Part shown: positions 19,188 through 28,265 of the stretch, piece by piece
Layout of the letters: each line of letters opens with the position of its first letter
Position numbering within the stretch: position 1 is the first letter of the stretch
DNA from: Acuticoccus kalidii
GTDB taxonomy: Bacteria; Pseudomonadota; Alphaproteobacteria; Rhizobiales; Amorphaceae
NCBI RefSeq assembly: GCF_021556395.1
Contig: NZ_JAKGCS010000036.1
Span: 186,001-250,000, forward strand
DNA: 64,000 nucleotides
Direction of reading: 5' to 3'
The notes under the pieces: model-generated
Databases searched by the model: none
What the model was told of the DNA's origin: nothing
What the model saw: only the letters and a program-made list of their open reading frames with translations
Translations under genes and position numbers: made by a program

Positions 19188-21311
19188 ATGTTGAGAGCGA
19201 TCTTGTGTGCGGCCGTCCTGATGGTGGCGACATCCGCGAACGCGGCGCAACGGCTCGCCCTCGTCATCGGCAATGCCGCCTATGAGAGCGAGGCGATGCC
19301 GAGCCTCGCCAATCCCGCCAACGACGCCGCCTTGATGGCAAAGCGCCTCGAAGAAGCGACGTTCGACGTGACCCTCGTCCTCGACGCCGACCTTCGGACG
19401 ATGAAAGAGGCGCTGCGTGACTTCGCGAACGCCGTCGAGGACGCCGGAGAGGGCGCGCTCGCGCTGTTCTATTATTCCGGGCACGGCTTCCAGGCGAACG
19501 GGCTCAATTATCTCGCTCCCATCGGCGCCGACCTGCGCGACGAGGTGGACGCCGAGTATGAGGCACTCGCGGTCGATTGGGTGCTCGCCCGCCTCGAAAA
19601 CGCCCATGGGGGCGCGAATGTCGTGATCCTCGACGCGTGCCGCAACACGGCCTTGTCGCGCGCGGTGGGCGGCGGCCTTGCGCTGATCGGGGCGACACCG
19701 CCCGGCAGCTTCATCTCCTTCGCCACCGCGCCCGGCAGCACCGCCGCCGACGGAAACGGCCTCAACAGTCCCTATACGGCGGCGATCGCGGCCGAACTCA
19801 CCGTGCCCGGCCAGTCGATCGAGGCGATGTTCAAGGCGGTGCGCCGCCGCGTGGTCAGCGCGACGGGCGGCTTTCAAGTCCCGTGGGATCACTCCTCGCT
19901 GACGACGGACATCATGTTCGTCCCCGATGGAGCCGCCACCGCCGGGGCGAGCGCGCCGCCGCCCACCGGCCCGCAAATGGCGATGGAGCTCGAATTCTGG
20001 AGCGCGGTGAAGGATTCCGACGACCCGGCCGAGCTCCAGGCCTATCTCACACGCTTCCCGGAAGGGGCGTTCGCCCCGCTCGCCCGCGCCCGGCTCGCGG
20101 CCGACGCGCCGAACGGCGATATCGAGCGCCTCTTCGCCGCGCTCCAGAACCGGGCCACCATCGTCGCCGAGCCGACCCGTCCGCATGAGTTCTACGCCAA
20201 TGCGCGGCTTCACGAATTGCGCGGCGACTATCTGCGGGCACGGCAGGATTATCTCAAATATTTCGCTTTCGACCCGCCTTATGTGGATCCGCATTTGCGC
20301 TTTCAGCGCTTCCTGACGGCGCAGGACGGGCGGGCCGGGGCGGAACGCGTCTATCGCGCGCTCGCGAGCGGGGCGGGGATGCTGCCGACGGGATTCGCCG
20401 CCGCGCTGTTGCAGGAGCGGCCGGAGCGGATCGCGATGCTGGAGGCGATCGTCGCCCGCAATCCCGACTATGCGCCGGCCGTCTACGCCCTCAGCCAGGA
20501 TTATTCCGAGGCGGCGCTCGGCGCCCAGTCCTCCGCCGACAAGGAGCGGGAGAAGGCGCTGCTGGAACGCTTCGAGGCCCTCGACGAGGCGGGGGAGTTC
20601 CTGCGCCACTATCTCGATCAGCAGGCCGCTGCCGATGCGTTGGAGGATGCGAAGGTGCGCCTCGCCGCGCTCTCGGCCCTCAACATGCCGGCGCTCGCCA
20701 ACCCGGTATCGATGATGGCGATGCGCTCCAATTCCGGATGGACCGTGACGCTCCAGATCACCGACACGGTGCGGGAGATCTTCGTCGCGAGGCCCGGCGA
20801 GGAATTCCGCTCCACCGGCTATCTCGGGGTGGTCGATCCGCAGACGGGCCACCCGATCCCGAGCCCGAATATCGAGCTCGATCCGACCGTCGAGGAGACG
20901 GTGCTGCGTGTGCGCTATACCGATCTGCGCGGTGACCTGCGCGGCCCGTTCGAGCTGCCGTTCGAGGCGGCGAGCGCGCTCGTCAGCGGGCAGAAGCAGA
21001 TCCTCGAAATGCTGACCAATGCCTGGATCGCGACGCGGCCATGGGAGGGGCAGACGCTCGTCTACTTCACCCACCTCATCAGCTATCGATGTGCGATCGA
21101 CACCGTCGCCTACAGCTATGACGGCGATGCGCTCGACCGGACCTATGCGCTCGCTCCGTGCGATGCGCGCGATCCGCACGTCGTGAAAACCGCATCGGGC
21201 AACGACACCGACATCTACCAGGCCGCACCCGGCGGAGCGCACTCGATCAGCGTGCAACTCACCTACAAAGACGGCACGCGGTCGGACGTCAAACGCTTCC
21301 CGATCGAGTGA
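19188..21311 (+). CDS. Secreted caspase-fold (peptidase C14) protein with long helical C-terminal region
   Basis: The protein has 707 residues from ATG 19188 (GGGAGG seven bases upstream). A signal peptide ends near residue 20 (SANA before AQRLALVIG). The p20 caspase domain follows, with RLALVIGNAAYES at the start. The catalytic pair lies in LFYYSGHGFQ (His) and VILDACRNTALS (Cys). A low-complexity linker (ASAPPPTGP) leads to a helical, TPR-like region and a C-terminal beta-rich domain of unknown type. Bacterial orthocaspases usually cleave after Arg or Lys; specificity and target here are unknown. Export implies a periplasmic or surface role. It is a lone gene between the carotenoid island and smc. 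Confidence 0.85.
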   Translation: MLRAILCAAVLMVATSANAAQRLALVIGNAAYESEAMPSLANPANDAALMAKRLEEATFDVTLVLDADLRTMKEALRDFANAVEDAGEGALALFYYSGHGFQANGLNYLAPIGADLRDEVDAEYEALAVDWVLARLENAHGGANVVILDACRNTALSRAVGGGLALIGATPPGSFISFATAPGSTAADGNGLNSPYTAAIAAELTVPGQSIEAMFKAVRRRVVSATGGFQVPWDHSSLTTDIMFVPDGAATAGASAPPPTGPQMAMELEFWSAVKDSDDPAELQAYLTRFPEGAFAPLARARLAADAPNGDIERLFAALQNRATIVAEPTRPHEFYANARLHELRGDYLRARQDYLKYFAFDPPYVDPHLRFQRFLTAQDGRAGAERVYRALASGAGMLPTGFAAALLQERPERIAMLEAIVARNPDYAPAVYALSQDYSEAALGAQSSADKEREKALLERFEALDEAGEFLRHYLDQQAAADALEDAKVRLAALSALNMPALANPVSMMAMRSNSGWTVTLQITDTVREIFVARPGEEFRSTGYLGVVDPQTGHPIPSPNIELDPTVEETVLRVRYTDLRGDLRGPFELPFEAASALVSGQKQILEMLTNAWIATRPWEGQTLVYFTHLISYRCAIDTVAYSYDGDALDRTYALAPCDARDPHVVKTASGNDTDIYQAAPGGAHSISVQLTYKDGTRSDVKRFPIE

Positions 21312-21347
21312 GGTCGGGATGCGGGGGCGGGGCCGGCGTCCTTGCGG

Positions 21348-24300
21348 CTACGCCGTCTCGCGCAGCTCTTCCGCCGCCTCGAGCGTGACGGAGACGAGCT
21401 GGCTCACGCCCTTCTCCACCATTGTCACACCATAGAGGCGGTGCATCCGCGCCATGGTGATCGGGTTGTGGGTGATGATGAGGAAGCGCGTCTCGGTGAG
21501 CCGCGTCATCTCTTCGAGAAGGGCACAGAACCGCTCGACATTGGCATCGTCGAGCGGGGCGTCGATCTCGTCGAGGACGCAGATCGGGGCGGGATTTGTG
21601 AGGAAGACGGCGAAGATCAGCGCGGTGGCCGTCAGCGTCTGCTCGCCGCCCGACAGGAGCGAGAGGACTTGCGGCTTCTTGCCCGGCGGGCGGGCGATGA
21701 TGTCGAGGCCGGCATCGAGCGGGTCTTCCGCCTCGGTCAGTTGCAGCGAGGCTTCGCCGCCACCGAACAGGTGGGTGAAGAGGCGCTGGAACTCGGAGTT
21801 GACCTTGTCGAAGGACGCGACCAGCCGCTCGCGCGCCTCCCGGTTCAATTCCTTGATCCCCTGGCGCAGCTTGTCGATCGCGGCGAGGAGATCGTCGCGC
21901 TCGGCGAGCATCGTGCCGCGCCGGTCCTCGATCTCCTTGAGTTCGTCCTCGGCGCACAGATTGACCCCGCCGAGGCGCTCGCGCTCGCCCTTCAGCTTTT
22001 CGAGGCGCTGCTCGGAGGCGGCGCGGTCGGGAAGCGGGGCACCGGCTTCGAGCCCGGCGAGACGCGCGGCGGCTTGCGGCGCGCAGTCGAGCGTTTCGGT
22101 GAGCGCGGCCTCGACCTCTTCGATGCGCGCGCGGGCGGCATTGAGACGCTCTTCGGCGCGGCCGGTGTTCTCGCGCGTGGTCGAGAGGTTTTCGAGCGCC
22201 TTGCGGGCGGCCTCGACGGCGGCGCGCTCGGCGGCCTCGGCGGCGGCGCGGGCCTCGCGCGCGGCTTTGTCCTTGGCGGCGGCGTCGGCCTCGGCGGTGT
22301 TGAGGCGGCGGCGTTCGAGGATGGTCTCGTCCGGCGCGTCGGCAAGGGCGTCGCGCTCGGCGCGGGCGGTCTTCAGCCGGCCGGCGAGTTCCTCGCGATG
22401 GCCGTCGGCGCCGGTGAGGCGGCCTTGCCAGTCCTTCAGCTCGGCGGCGAGCCGTTCAAGCCGGCGGGAGCGGCCATAGACGGCGCGGCGCTCGGCCTCG
22501 GCGGCGTTGACGGTGTCGTTGGCGCGGCGGCGGGCGGCGCCGGCGGCCTCGCGCAGCCGGTCGCGCTCCTTGGCCTCGGCTTCGCCGGTGGATGCGGCGT
22601 CACGGGCAGTCTGCGCTTCGGCGCGGGCGGTCGCGGCCGTCTCGGCGTGCGATCGCGCGGCGTCGAGGGAGGCGGCGAGGCGGGTTTCGGCGGCTTCGGC
22701 CTCGCGCGCTTTGGAATCGGCGGCGGAGAGGCGATTGCGCGCCTCGCCGGCCGCACGACGCGCCGCCGTCAGCGCTTGACGGGCGGCGGCCTCCTTGTCG
22801 GTCGCGGCCTTCAGCGCGCTGCGTGCGGTCTCGGCGTCGCGGTCGGCGGCCTCGCGGCGCGGCGTGAGCTCGGCAAGCTCCGCCTCCAGCGCGGCGAGAC
22901 GGTTCTTCTGGGCGAGGCGCTCGGCGGCAGCGCTCGGCGCGCCGGCATTCATGGCATAGCCGTCCCAGCGCCACAGAGCCCCGGCGCGGGTGACGAGCCG
23001 TTGCCCGGCCGACAAGAGCGGCTGCAGGCGCGGCCCGTCCGCCTCCGAGACGACGCCGACCTGCGCGAGGCGGCGGGCGAGCGCTTCCGGCGCGCTGACA
23101 TGCGCCGACAAGGGCTCCGCGCCGGCCGGAAGGTCGAGATCGGTGCCGGCGTTCACGCTCCAGCGGCGCGGCGCGTCGGCGCTCACCGGGGCCTGGAGAT
23201 CGTCCCCGAGGGCGGCGGCGAAGGCTTGCTCATACCCTTCGCCGACCGTGCAGGCCTCGAGGATCGCGTCGCCGCTCTTGGCGAGCGTCGCGGTGAGACG
23301 GGCGAGCGCCTTCGCCTCGGTCTCGCGCTCCGAGATCGCGGTGCGGATCTTCTGAAGCGCCTCGCGGGCGGTGGCGTCGGCCTCCTTGAGGGCGGGGAGG
23401 GCGGTTTCGGCCGCGCCGAGCGCGTCGCCGGCGGCGGTCTCGGCGGTCTCGGCCTCGGCGAGGGCGGCGGCGGCCGCCTCGCGTCGGCGCATCGCGTCGT
23501 TGCGCCGGGCCTCTTCGAGAAGGGCGGTCAGGCGTCGCACCTCGTTCGCCGCCTTGTCGGCCTCGGAGACGGCGCGGGAGAGCTGCGCCTCGGCGGAGGC
23601 GCGGGCGGCGAGGACGGTCGCGGCCTTCTCGGTCGCCTCGGAGGCGGCGCGGTCGGCCGCGTCGGCGGCGGTCTGGGCGGCTTCGGCGGCCGTCTGGAGC
23701 TCGGCGATGCGCGCGTCGGCGCCGTCATTGGCGCGCGTCAGCTCGGCCTCTTCGCGGGTCAGGCGGTCGACGGCGCTCGCGGCGTCGGCCTTCGCGCCGT
23801 CCTGACGGGCGAGGTCTTTTTCGAGCGAGGCGCATTGCGCTTTCAGCGCGGCGAGCTTCTCGGCGAGCTGCTTGTCCTTGGCGTCGAGGGCGGCGATCGC
23901 GGCGGCGATCTCCTGGCGCTTTTGCGCGGCGGCGGCCTCGGCCTCGCGCAAAGGCGGGAGGGCGTGCTGGGCGGCGGCCTCGTCGGTCGCGGTGCGCGCC
24001 TGGCGCTCGGCGGCCTCCTTCTGCGCGGCGCGAGCGGCCTCGAGTGCGGCCTCGCCGTCGCGAACGGCGCCGCGCGCCTCGATCCAGCGCAGATGGTGGA
24101 CCGTGGCCTCCAGCGTGCGGATCTCGGCGGAGACGTTGCGATAGCGGCTCGCCTGGCGGGCCTGACGCTTCAGCGTCTCCATCTGCCGATCGACCTCGGC
24201 CGACACGTCGTCGACGCGGGACAGATTCTGCTCGGCGGCGTTGAGCTTCAGCGACGCCTCGTGCTTGCGCGCGCGCAGGCCCGAGATGCCGGCGGCCTCT

Positions 24301-24794
24301 TCGAGGATGTTGCGCCGGTCGGTCGGCTTCGCGGCGATCAGCTCGGCGACCTGGCCCTGACGCACCATCGAGGGCGAACGCGAGCCGGTGGCGGCGTCCG
24401 CGAAGAGGAGCTGTACGTCGCGCGCGCGCACGACCTTGCCGTTGACCCGATAGTCCGACCCGATGCCGCGGCTGATGCGGCGCGTGACTTCGAGCTCGTC
24501 GGCATGGTTCATCTCGGCCGGGGCCGAGCGATCCTTATTGTCGAGAAAGAGGGTGACTTCCGCCGTGTCACGGGTCGCGCGGCGTCCGGTGCCGGCGAAG
24601 ATCACGTCGTCCATCGAGGAGCCGCGGACGGACTTGTATGACGCTTCGCCCATCACCCAGCGAAGCGCTTCGACGAGATTGGACTTGCCGCACCCGTTGG
24701 GGCCGACGACGCCCGTCAGCCCCGGTTCGATCAGAACGTCGGTTTGTTCAACAAACGATTTGAACCCAGTCAGGCGGAGCTTGTCGAATTTCAT
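21348..24794 (-). CDS. smc: Chromosome segregation ATPase SMC
   Basis: SMC compacts and organises the chromosome with ScpAB. The 1148-residue protein has Walker A VGPNGCGKSNL (about 30-40) and QGQVAELI near residues 147-154. Two long Ala/Glu/Arg-rich coiled coils flank a hinge at about 500-640, and the C-terminal head has LSLLSGGEQTLTA and CVLDEIDAPLDDANV. The length is normal for the family. The start ATG 24794 follows GGCGGAG closely. The coiled coils are strongly biased toward GC-rich codons, which creates a very long false open frame on the opposite strand. The dsbA-like gene ends 24 bases upstream. Confidence 0.97.
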   Translation of the reverse strand: MKFDKLRLTGFKSFVEQTDVLIEPGLTGVVGPNGCGKSNLVEALRWVMGEASYKSVRGSSMDDVIFAGTGRRATRDTAEVTLFLDNKDRSAPAEMNHADELEVTRRISRGIGSDYRVNGKVVRARDVQLLFADAATGSRSPSMVRQGQVAELIAAKPTDRRNILEEAAGISGLRARKHEASLKLNAAEQNLSRVDDVSAEVDRQMETLKRQARQASRYRNVSAEIRTLEATVHHLRWIEARGAVRDGEAALEAARAAQKEAAERQARTATDEAAAQHALPPLREAEAAAAQKRQEIAAAIAALDAKDKQLAEKLAALKAQCASLEKDLARQDGAKADAASAVDRLTREEAELTRANDGADARIAELQTAAEAAQTAADAADRAASEATEKAATVLAARASAEAQLSRAVSEADKAANEVRRLTALLEEARRNDAMRRREAAAAALAEAETAETAAGDALGAAETALPALKEADATAREALQKIRTAISERETEAKALARLTATLAKSGDAILEACTVGEGYEQAFAAALGDDLQAPVSADAPRRWSVNAGTDLDLPAGAEPLSAHVSAPEALARRLAQVGVVSEADGPRLQPLLSAGQRLVTRAGALWRWDGYAMNAGAPSAAAERLAQKNRLAALEAELAELTPRREAADRDAETARSALKAATDKEAAARQALTAARRAAGEARNRLSAADSKAREAEAAETRLAASLDAARSHAETAATARAEAQTARDAASTGEAEAKERDRLREAAGAARRRANDTVNAAEAERRAVYGRSRRLERLAAELKDWQGRLTGADGHREELAGRLKTARAERDALADAPDETILERRRLNTAEADAAAKDKAAREARAAAEAAERAAVEAARKALENLSTTRENTGRAEERLNAARARIEEVEAALTETLDCAPQAAARLAGLEAGAPLPDRAASEQRLEKLKGERERLGGVNLCAEDELKEIEDRRGTMLAERDDLLAAIDKLRQGIKELNREARERLVASFDKVNSEFQRLFTHLFGGGEASLQLTEAEDPLDAGLDIIARPPGKKPQVLSLLSGGEQTLTATALIFAVFLTNPAPICVLDEIDAPLDDANVERFCALLEEMTRLTETRFLIITHNPITMARMHRLYGVTMVEKGVSQLVSVTLEAAEELRETA

Positions 24795-24818
24795 CGCTCC
24801 GCCTCATACTGATTCGCC

Positions 24819-25442
24819 TTACGTGTCGAGCTTCGGATCGATGATTTCACGGAAAGCGTTCATGGTACGCGCGCCTTCCAGCTTCTCGCCATCGATCAGG
24901 ATCGTCGGCGTTCCGGTCACGTTGAATTCGCTATAACCGCGATCCTTCACCGCATTGATGCCGTCGAGAAGTTTCTGATCCGTTAAGCATGCTTCGAACG
25001 CGGAATCGGTCATGCCGGTCTGGCGGGCGAGGCCGCGGATCTTGGCGAGCGCGCCTTCGCGGACGGCCCATTCGCCCTGCGTCTCGAAGAAGAGGTCGAC
25101 GACGTCGTAATATTTGTCGTCCGAGCAGCGGGCGATCATGAAGACGGCCGCGGCCAGGGGATCGAACGGGAACTCGCGGAGCACGAACTTCACCTTGCCG
25201 GTGTCGATGTACTCCTTCTTGAGCTCCTGAAACGTGGTCTTGTGGAAGTTCGCGCAATGCGGGCACGTCATCGAGGCGTATTCGACGATCGTGACGGGCG
25301 CGTTCGGGTCGCCGAGGACGACGTCGGGCAGCGGCTCGGCGGCGGCGGTGTCGGCCGATTGCGCGAAAGCGGGAAGGCTCAGGCCGGCAAGCGGCAGGGC
25401 GAGCGCCACGGTCATGGCGGCGAACGTTCGACGGGTCAGCAT
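24819..25442 (-). CDS. DsbA-family periplasmic thiol:disulfide oxidoreductase
   Basis: This 207-residue protein has a twin-arginine-like or Sec signal (MLTRRTFAAMTVALALPL, cleavage near AFA-QS). A thioredoxin fold follows with active site MTCPHCANFH and cis-Pro loop VTGTPTILIDG. It belongs to the DsbA_4-like group often encoded next to smc in alphaproteobacteria. It probably oxidises or isomerises disulfides in the periplasm. ATG 25442 is preferred over GTG 25445; GAGG lies nine bases upstream. It sits between smc and the DUF721 gene, with 30 bases to the latter. Confidence 0.93.
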   Translation of the reverse strand: MLTRRTFAAMTVALALPLAGLSLPAFAQSADTAAAEPLPDVVLGDPNAPVTIVEYASMTCPHCANFHKTTFQELKKEYIDTGKVKFVLREFPFDPLAAAVFMIARCSDDKYYDVVDLFFETQGEWAVREGALAKIRGLARQTGMTDSAFEACLTDQKLLDGINAVKDRGYSEFNVTGTPTILIDGEKLEGARTMNAFREIIDPKLDT

Positions 25443-25472
25443 CACTAAAAACCTCGCTGGTCAGTTCCCCTC

Positions 25473-26003
25473 TTATGGCCGCTTACGGGCAGAAGTTGAA
25501 CCGCGCCGCTCGATGCTGGCGCCCAATCGCGACAATGCGGCCTTCAAATTTTGGTGGGTTATGTCCGTCAGCCCCTCCGCGATGGCGGCGGCGCGCTCCG
25601 GATCGGGGGGCGGCGGGGCCGGCGCGATCGGCGCGAGATGGCGCGGCGGGGGGACGGCGCGGCCGCGCGTTTGGGTGAGGCGAAGGCGGGCGATCGCCGG
25701 CCAGCCGATGAGGATGTTCACCCGCTCGATGATCTGAGGCGAGAGGTGCTGGAGCGCGAGGGCGGTCGAGGCGTCGGCCCGCACGATGAGCGTCGCGCCC
25801 GTCGCCGAATCGATGCGCGAGCCCTTCGGCCAGACGATCCGCTCGATAACGGCGGCCTTCGCGAAGCGCTCGCCGAAAATGTCGGCGGGCTCCAGCATGA
25901 GCGCGATGTTGGCGACGCCGCGCCGCCGACAGGCGGGCGTGACGAGATCGCCGATCAGCTCGGCGAGGGGACGGGCACCTTTGTTGCGCTTGATCGTCGA
26001 CAT
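25473..26003 (-). CDS. DUF721 (DciA-like) protein
   Basis: The 176-residue protein starts at ATG 26003 with GGAGGA seven bases upstream; a longer in-frame start at 26120 lacks support. The N-terminal segment RPLAELIGDLVTPACRRRGVA and following WPKGS motif identify the DUF721 family, related to the helicase loader DciA. The C-terminal half is Pro/Arg-rich (RAVPPPRHLAPIAPAPPPP) with a final helical piece. In alphaproteobacteria this gene lies between mutY and a dsbA-like gene. Whether it loads the replicative helicase here is inference. Confidence 0.85.
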   Translation of the reverse strand: MSTIKRNKGARPLAELIGDLVTPACRRRGVANIALMLEPADIFGERFAKAAVIERIVWPKGSRIDSATGATLIVRADASTALALQHLSPQIIERVNILIGWPAIARLRLTQTRGRAVPPPRHLAPIAPAPPPPDPERAAAIAEGLTDITHQNLKAALSRLGASIERRGSTSARKRP

Positions 26004-26164
26004 GGCCCATTCCTCCGCCACTCGGGCGCGCGTTTCAATGGGGGATCGGTGGGAGGGCGAATGGTGCACAAGAGCGGGGATGACACGGACTTCGCCGCGG
26101 CTTGGACTTGCGCGGCGCATCGGAGCGCGATCACCCTTTCTCGGGTGTTCCGGACCCCAATCTC

Positions 26165-27508
26165 ATGACGCGACGACCACGCGCCAATGGCGCCGCACGC
26201 CCCTCGGGAACGGCCGCCAAGGCACGGAGCGCCCGGCGCGCCGCCAAGGCGGCGACGATCGCAACGCCCGCGAAGGCCGCCCCCGCCATACCCGCCGAGA
26301 GCGTGGCCCCGCCGACGAACGCCGCCGCCCGGCCGGCGCGCTCCACACCGGCGTCCGGCGACCGGAAGCGGAAAAGCCCCGCGCCTGTGGATCCCGCGCC
26401 CCTGGATTTCGCGCCCATGGCCTCAACACCCCCGAACCCGGCGCGCGCCGCGTCCGCGAACACCGACGCCCCCGGCGCTGCCGAGGGCGAGGCGCTGCTC
26501 GCCTGGTACGACCGGCACGCGCGCCGTCTTCCCTGGCGCGGACCCGACGGCACGGCCGAACCCTATCGTGTGTGGCTTTCGGAAGTGATGCTGCAACAGA
26601 CGACGGTCGCGGCCGTCATCCCTTATTTCGCGCGATTCACGACCCGCTGGCCGACGGTCGCCGATCTCGCCGCCGCGCGGGACGAGGAGGTGATGTCGGC
26701 CTGGGCGGGGCTCGGCTACTATGCCCGTGCGCGCAATCTTCTCGCCTGCGCGCGCGCCGTCGCCGCCGCTGGCGGGGCCTTTCCGCAGACGCGGGACGGA
26801 TTGCGGGCGCTCCCCGGCGTCGGCGAATACACCTCCGGCGCGATCGCCTCGATCGCGTTCGGCGAGCGGGTCGCGGTGGTCGACGGCAATGTCGAGCGGG
26901 TGATCGCGCGGCTTCTCGCGCTCGACGTTCCGCCCAAGAGCGCCAAGGCGGTCGTCACCGCGGCGGTGGAGGCGATGCTGCCGGCGACGCGTCCGGGCGA
27001 TTTCGCGCAGGCGATGATGGACCTCGGCGCGACGATCTGCACGCCGAAGAACCCCGTCTGCGCCCTCTGCCCGGTCGCGCCGGCCTGCCGGGCGCGTGCG
27101 CTCGGAACCCCGACCGACTTTCCGGTCAAGGTCGCCAAGAAGGCGCGCAAGATCTGGCATGGCGTCTCGTTCGTCGCGGTGCGGCCGGACGGGGCGGTGC
27201 TCCTGCGGCGCCGGCCGCCCAAGGGCCTCCTCGGCGGAATGCTGGAGGTCTACGGCTCGCCCTGGGGCGCGCTGCCGGAGACGCCGCTCGATCATGCCCC
27301 CTTCGCAGCCGAGTGGCGGGCGAAAGGGGCGATCAGCCACGGCTTTACCCATGCCGAGCTCAATCTCGACGTCTTCGCCGCCGAGGTGGAGGCGGCGCGG
27401 CGTCCGCCGGAAGGCGCGCTCTGGCTGACGCCCGAGGAGGCGGGCCTGCCGACGCTGATGAAAAAGGTCGTCGTCCGCGCACTCGCCGACCGATCGCGGA
27501 CAGGATGA
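26165..27508 (+). CDS. mutY: Adenine DNA glycosylase MutY with extended N-terminus
   Basis: MutY removes adenine mispaired with 8-oxoguanine. Conserved sequence begins at LLAWYDRHARRLPWR. The catalytic Glu is in LSEVMLQQT, the helix-hairpin-helix is LPGVGEYTSGAI with Asp in VVDGNVERV, and the four Cys of the [4Fe-4S] cluster lie in CTPKNPVCALCPVAPAC. A C-terminal NUDIX-like domain recognises 8-oxoG. The first ATG (26165) adds about 105 residues rich in Ala, Pro and Arg; ATG 26417 would start just before the conserved core. Neither has a strong ribosome site, so the true start is open. It is divergent from the DUF721 gene. Confidence 0.93.
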   Translation: MTRRPRANGAARPSGTAAKARSARRAAKAATIATPAKAAPAIPAESVAPPTNAAARPARSTPASGDRKRKSPAPVDPAPLDFAPMASTPPNPARAASANTDAPGAAEGEALLAWYDRHARRLPWRGPDGTAEPYRVWLSEVMLQQTTVAAVIPYFARFTTRWPTVADLAAARDEEVMSAWAGLGYYARARNLLACARAVAAAGGAFPQTRDGLRALPGVGEYTSGAIASIAFGERVAVVDGNVERVIARLLALDVPPKSAKAVVTAAVEAMLPATRPGDFAQAMMDLGATICTPKNPVCALCPVAPACRARALGTPTDFPVKVAKKARKIWHGVSFVAVRPDGAVLLRRRPPKGLLGGMLEVYGSPWGALPETPLDHAPFAAEWRAKGAISHGFTHAELNLDVFAAEVEAARRPPEGALWLTPEEAGLPTLMKKVVVRALADRSRTG

Positions 27509-27595
27509 CGCGGGACCGAACGGTCGCAAGGCGGTTGCGCATTGGTTGCGGCGCAACATGTCTTCGCGAGGCCGTTTGACCCGAGAGGTAATTCA

Positions 27596-28189
27596 ATGAA
27601 CGTTCGCCTATCCCGTATCGCGCTCGCCGCCGCATTCGTCTCGTCCGCATCCGTGGCGCCGGCCTTCGCCGAACCGCGCGACTATGAGATCGATCCGACC
27701 CATTTCGCGATCGTCTTCAACGCGGACCATATCGGCTACGGCAATGTCTGGGGCCTCTTCGTCAAAGGCGAAGGCAGCTTCACCTTCGACGAAGAGAGCC
27801 GCGAACTCTCCGATCTCACGGTCACGATCGACGCGAGCAGCGCCTTCACCGGGCTGGAGGATCGCGACGAGCATATTCGCGGGGCGGATTTCGTTTCGGC
27901 CGAGGAGCATCCTGAGATCACCTTCGTGATGACCGATGCCGAGGCCGAGAGCGACACAGAGGGCAAGGTGATGGGCGACCTCACGCTGCGCGGCGTCACG
28001 AAGCCGGTGACGCTCGACGTGACGCTCAACAAGATCGGCGAATATCCGTTCGGGCCGAATTACGTCATCGGTATCACGGCGAAGACGACGCTGAAGCGGA
28101 GCGAGTGGGGCATGACCTACGCGATCGATAACGGCCTCGTCGGCGACGAGGTGCCGATCGTCCTCGAACTCGAGGCGATCCGCCAGTAG
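27596..28189 (+). CDS. YceI-family periplasmic lipocalin-like protein
   Basis: This 197-residue protein starts at ATG 27596 after GAGAGG and has a signal peptide ending near residue 25 (PAFA before EPRDYEID). The mature part carries the YceI pattern DPTHFAIVFNADHIGYGN at its start, SFTFDEES, and KSEWGM-like KRSEWGMTYA near the end. YceI proteins form an extended beta barrel that binds polyprenoid chains; the biological role is often unknown. It is a single gene followed by an inverted repeat at 28198-28228. Confidence 0.93.
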   Translation: MNVRLSRIALAAAFVSSASVAPAFAEPRDYEIDPTHFAIVFNADHIGYGNVWGLFVKGEGSFTFDEESRELSDLTVTIDASSAFTGLEDRDEHIRGADFVSAEEHPEITFVMTDAEAESDTEGKVMGDLTLRGVTKPVTLDVTLNKIGEYPFGPNYVIGITAKTTLKRSEWGMTYAIDNGLVGDEVPIVLELEAIRQ

Positions 28190-28197
28190 CTTGCGCG

Positions 28198-28228
28198 GTC
28201 ACCCGCACGCGGCGTAAGTGCGGGTGAC
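28198..28228 (+). terminator. 11-bp perfect inverted repeat after yceI
   Basis: GTCACCCGCAC and its exact complement are separated by a 9-base loop, nine bases past the yceI stop. The tail (TTCCCTAC) is poor in T, so termination is likely but not certain. Confidence 0.6.
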
Positions 28229-28265
28229 TTCCCTACAGAAACGAACGACGAGGAGGACGCGAACG

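Noticed and set aside
19092..21257. A 721-codon minus-strand frame opposite the caspase-like gene
   Set aside because: No recognisable motif, Arg-rich composition, and a well-supported gene with signal peptide lies on the other strand.
21342..24641. A 1099-codon open frame opposite smc
   Set aside because: The Gly/Leu/Arg-rich product results from the repetitive coiled-coil codons of smc; there is no ribosome site or family.
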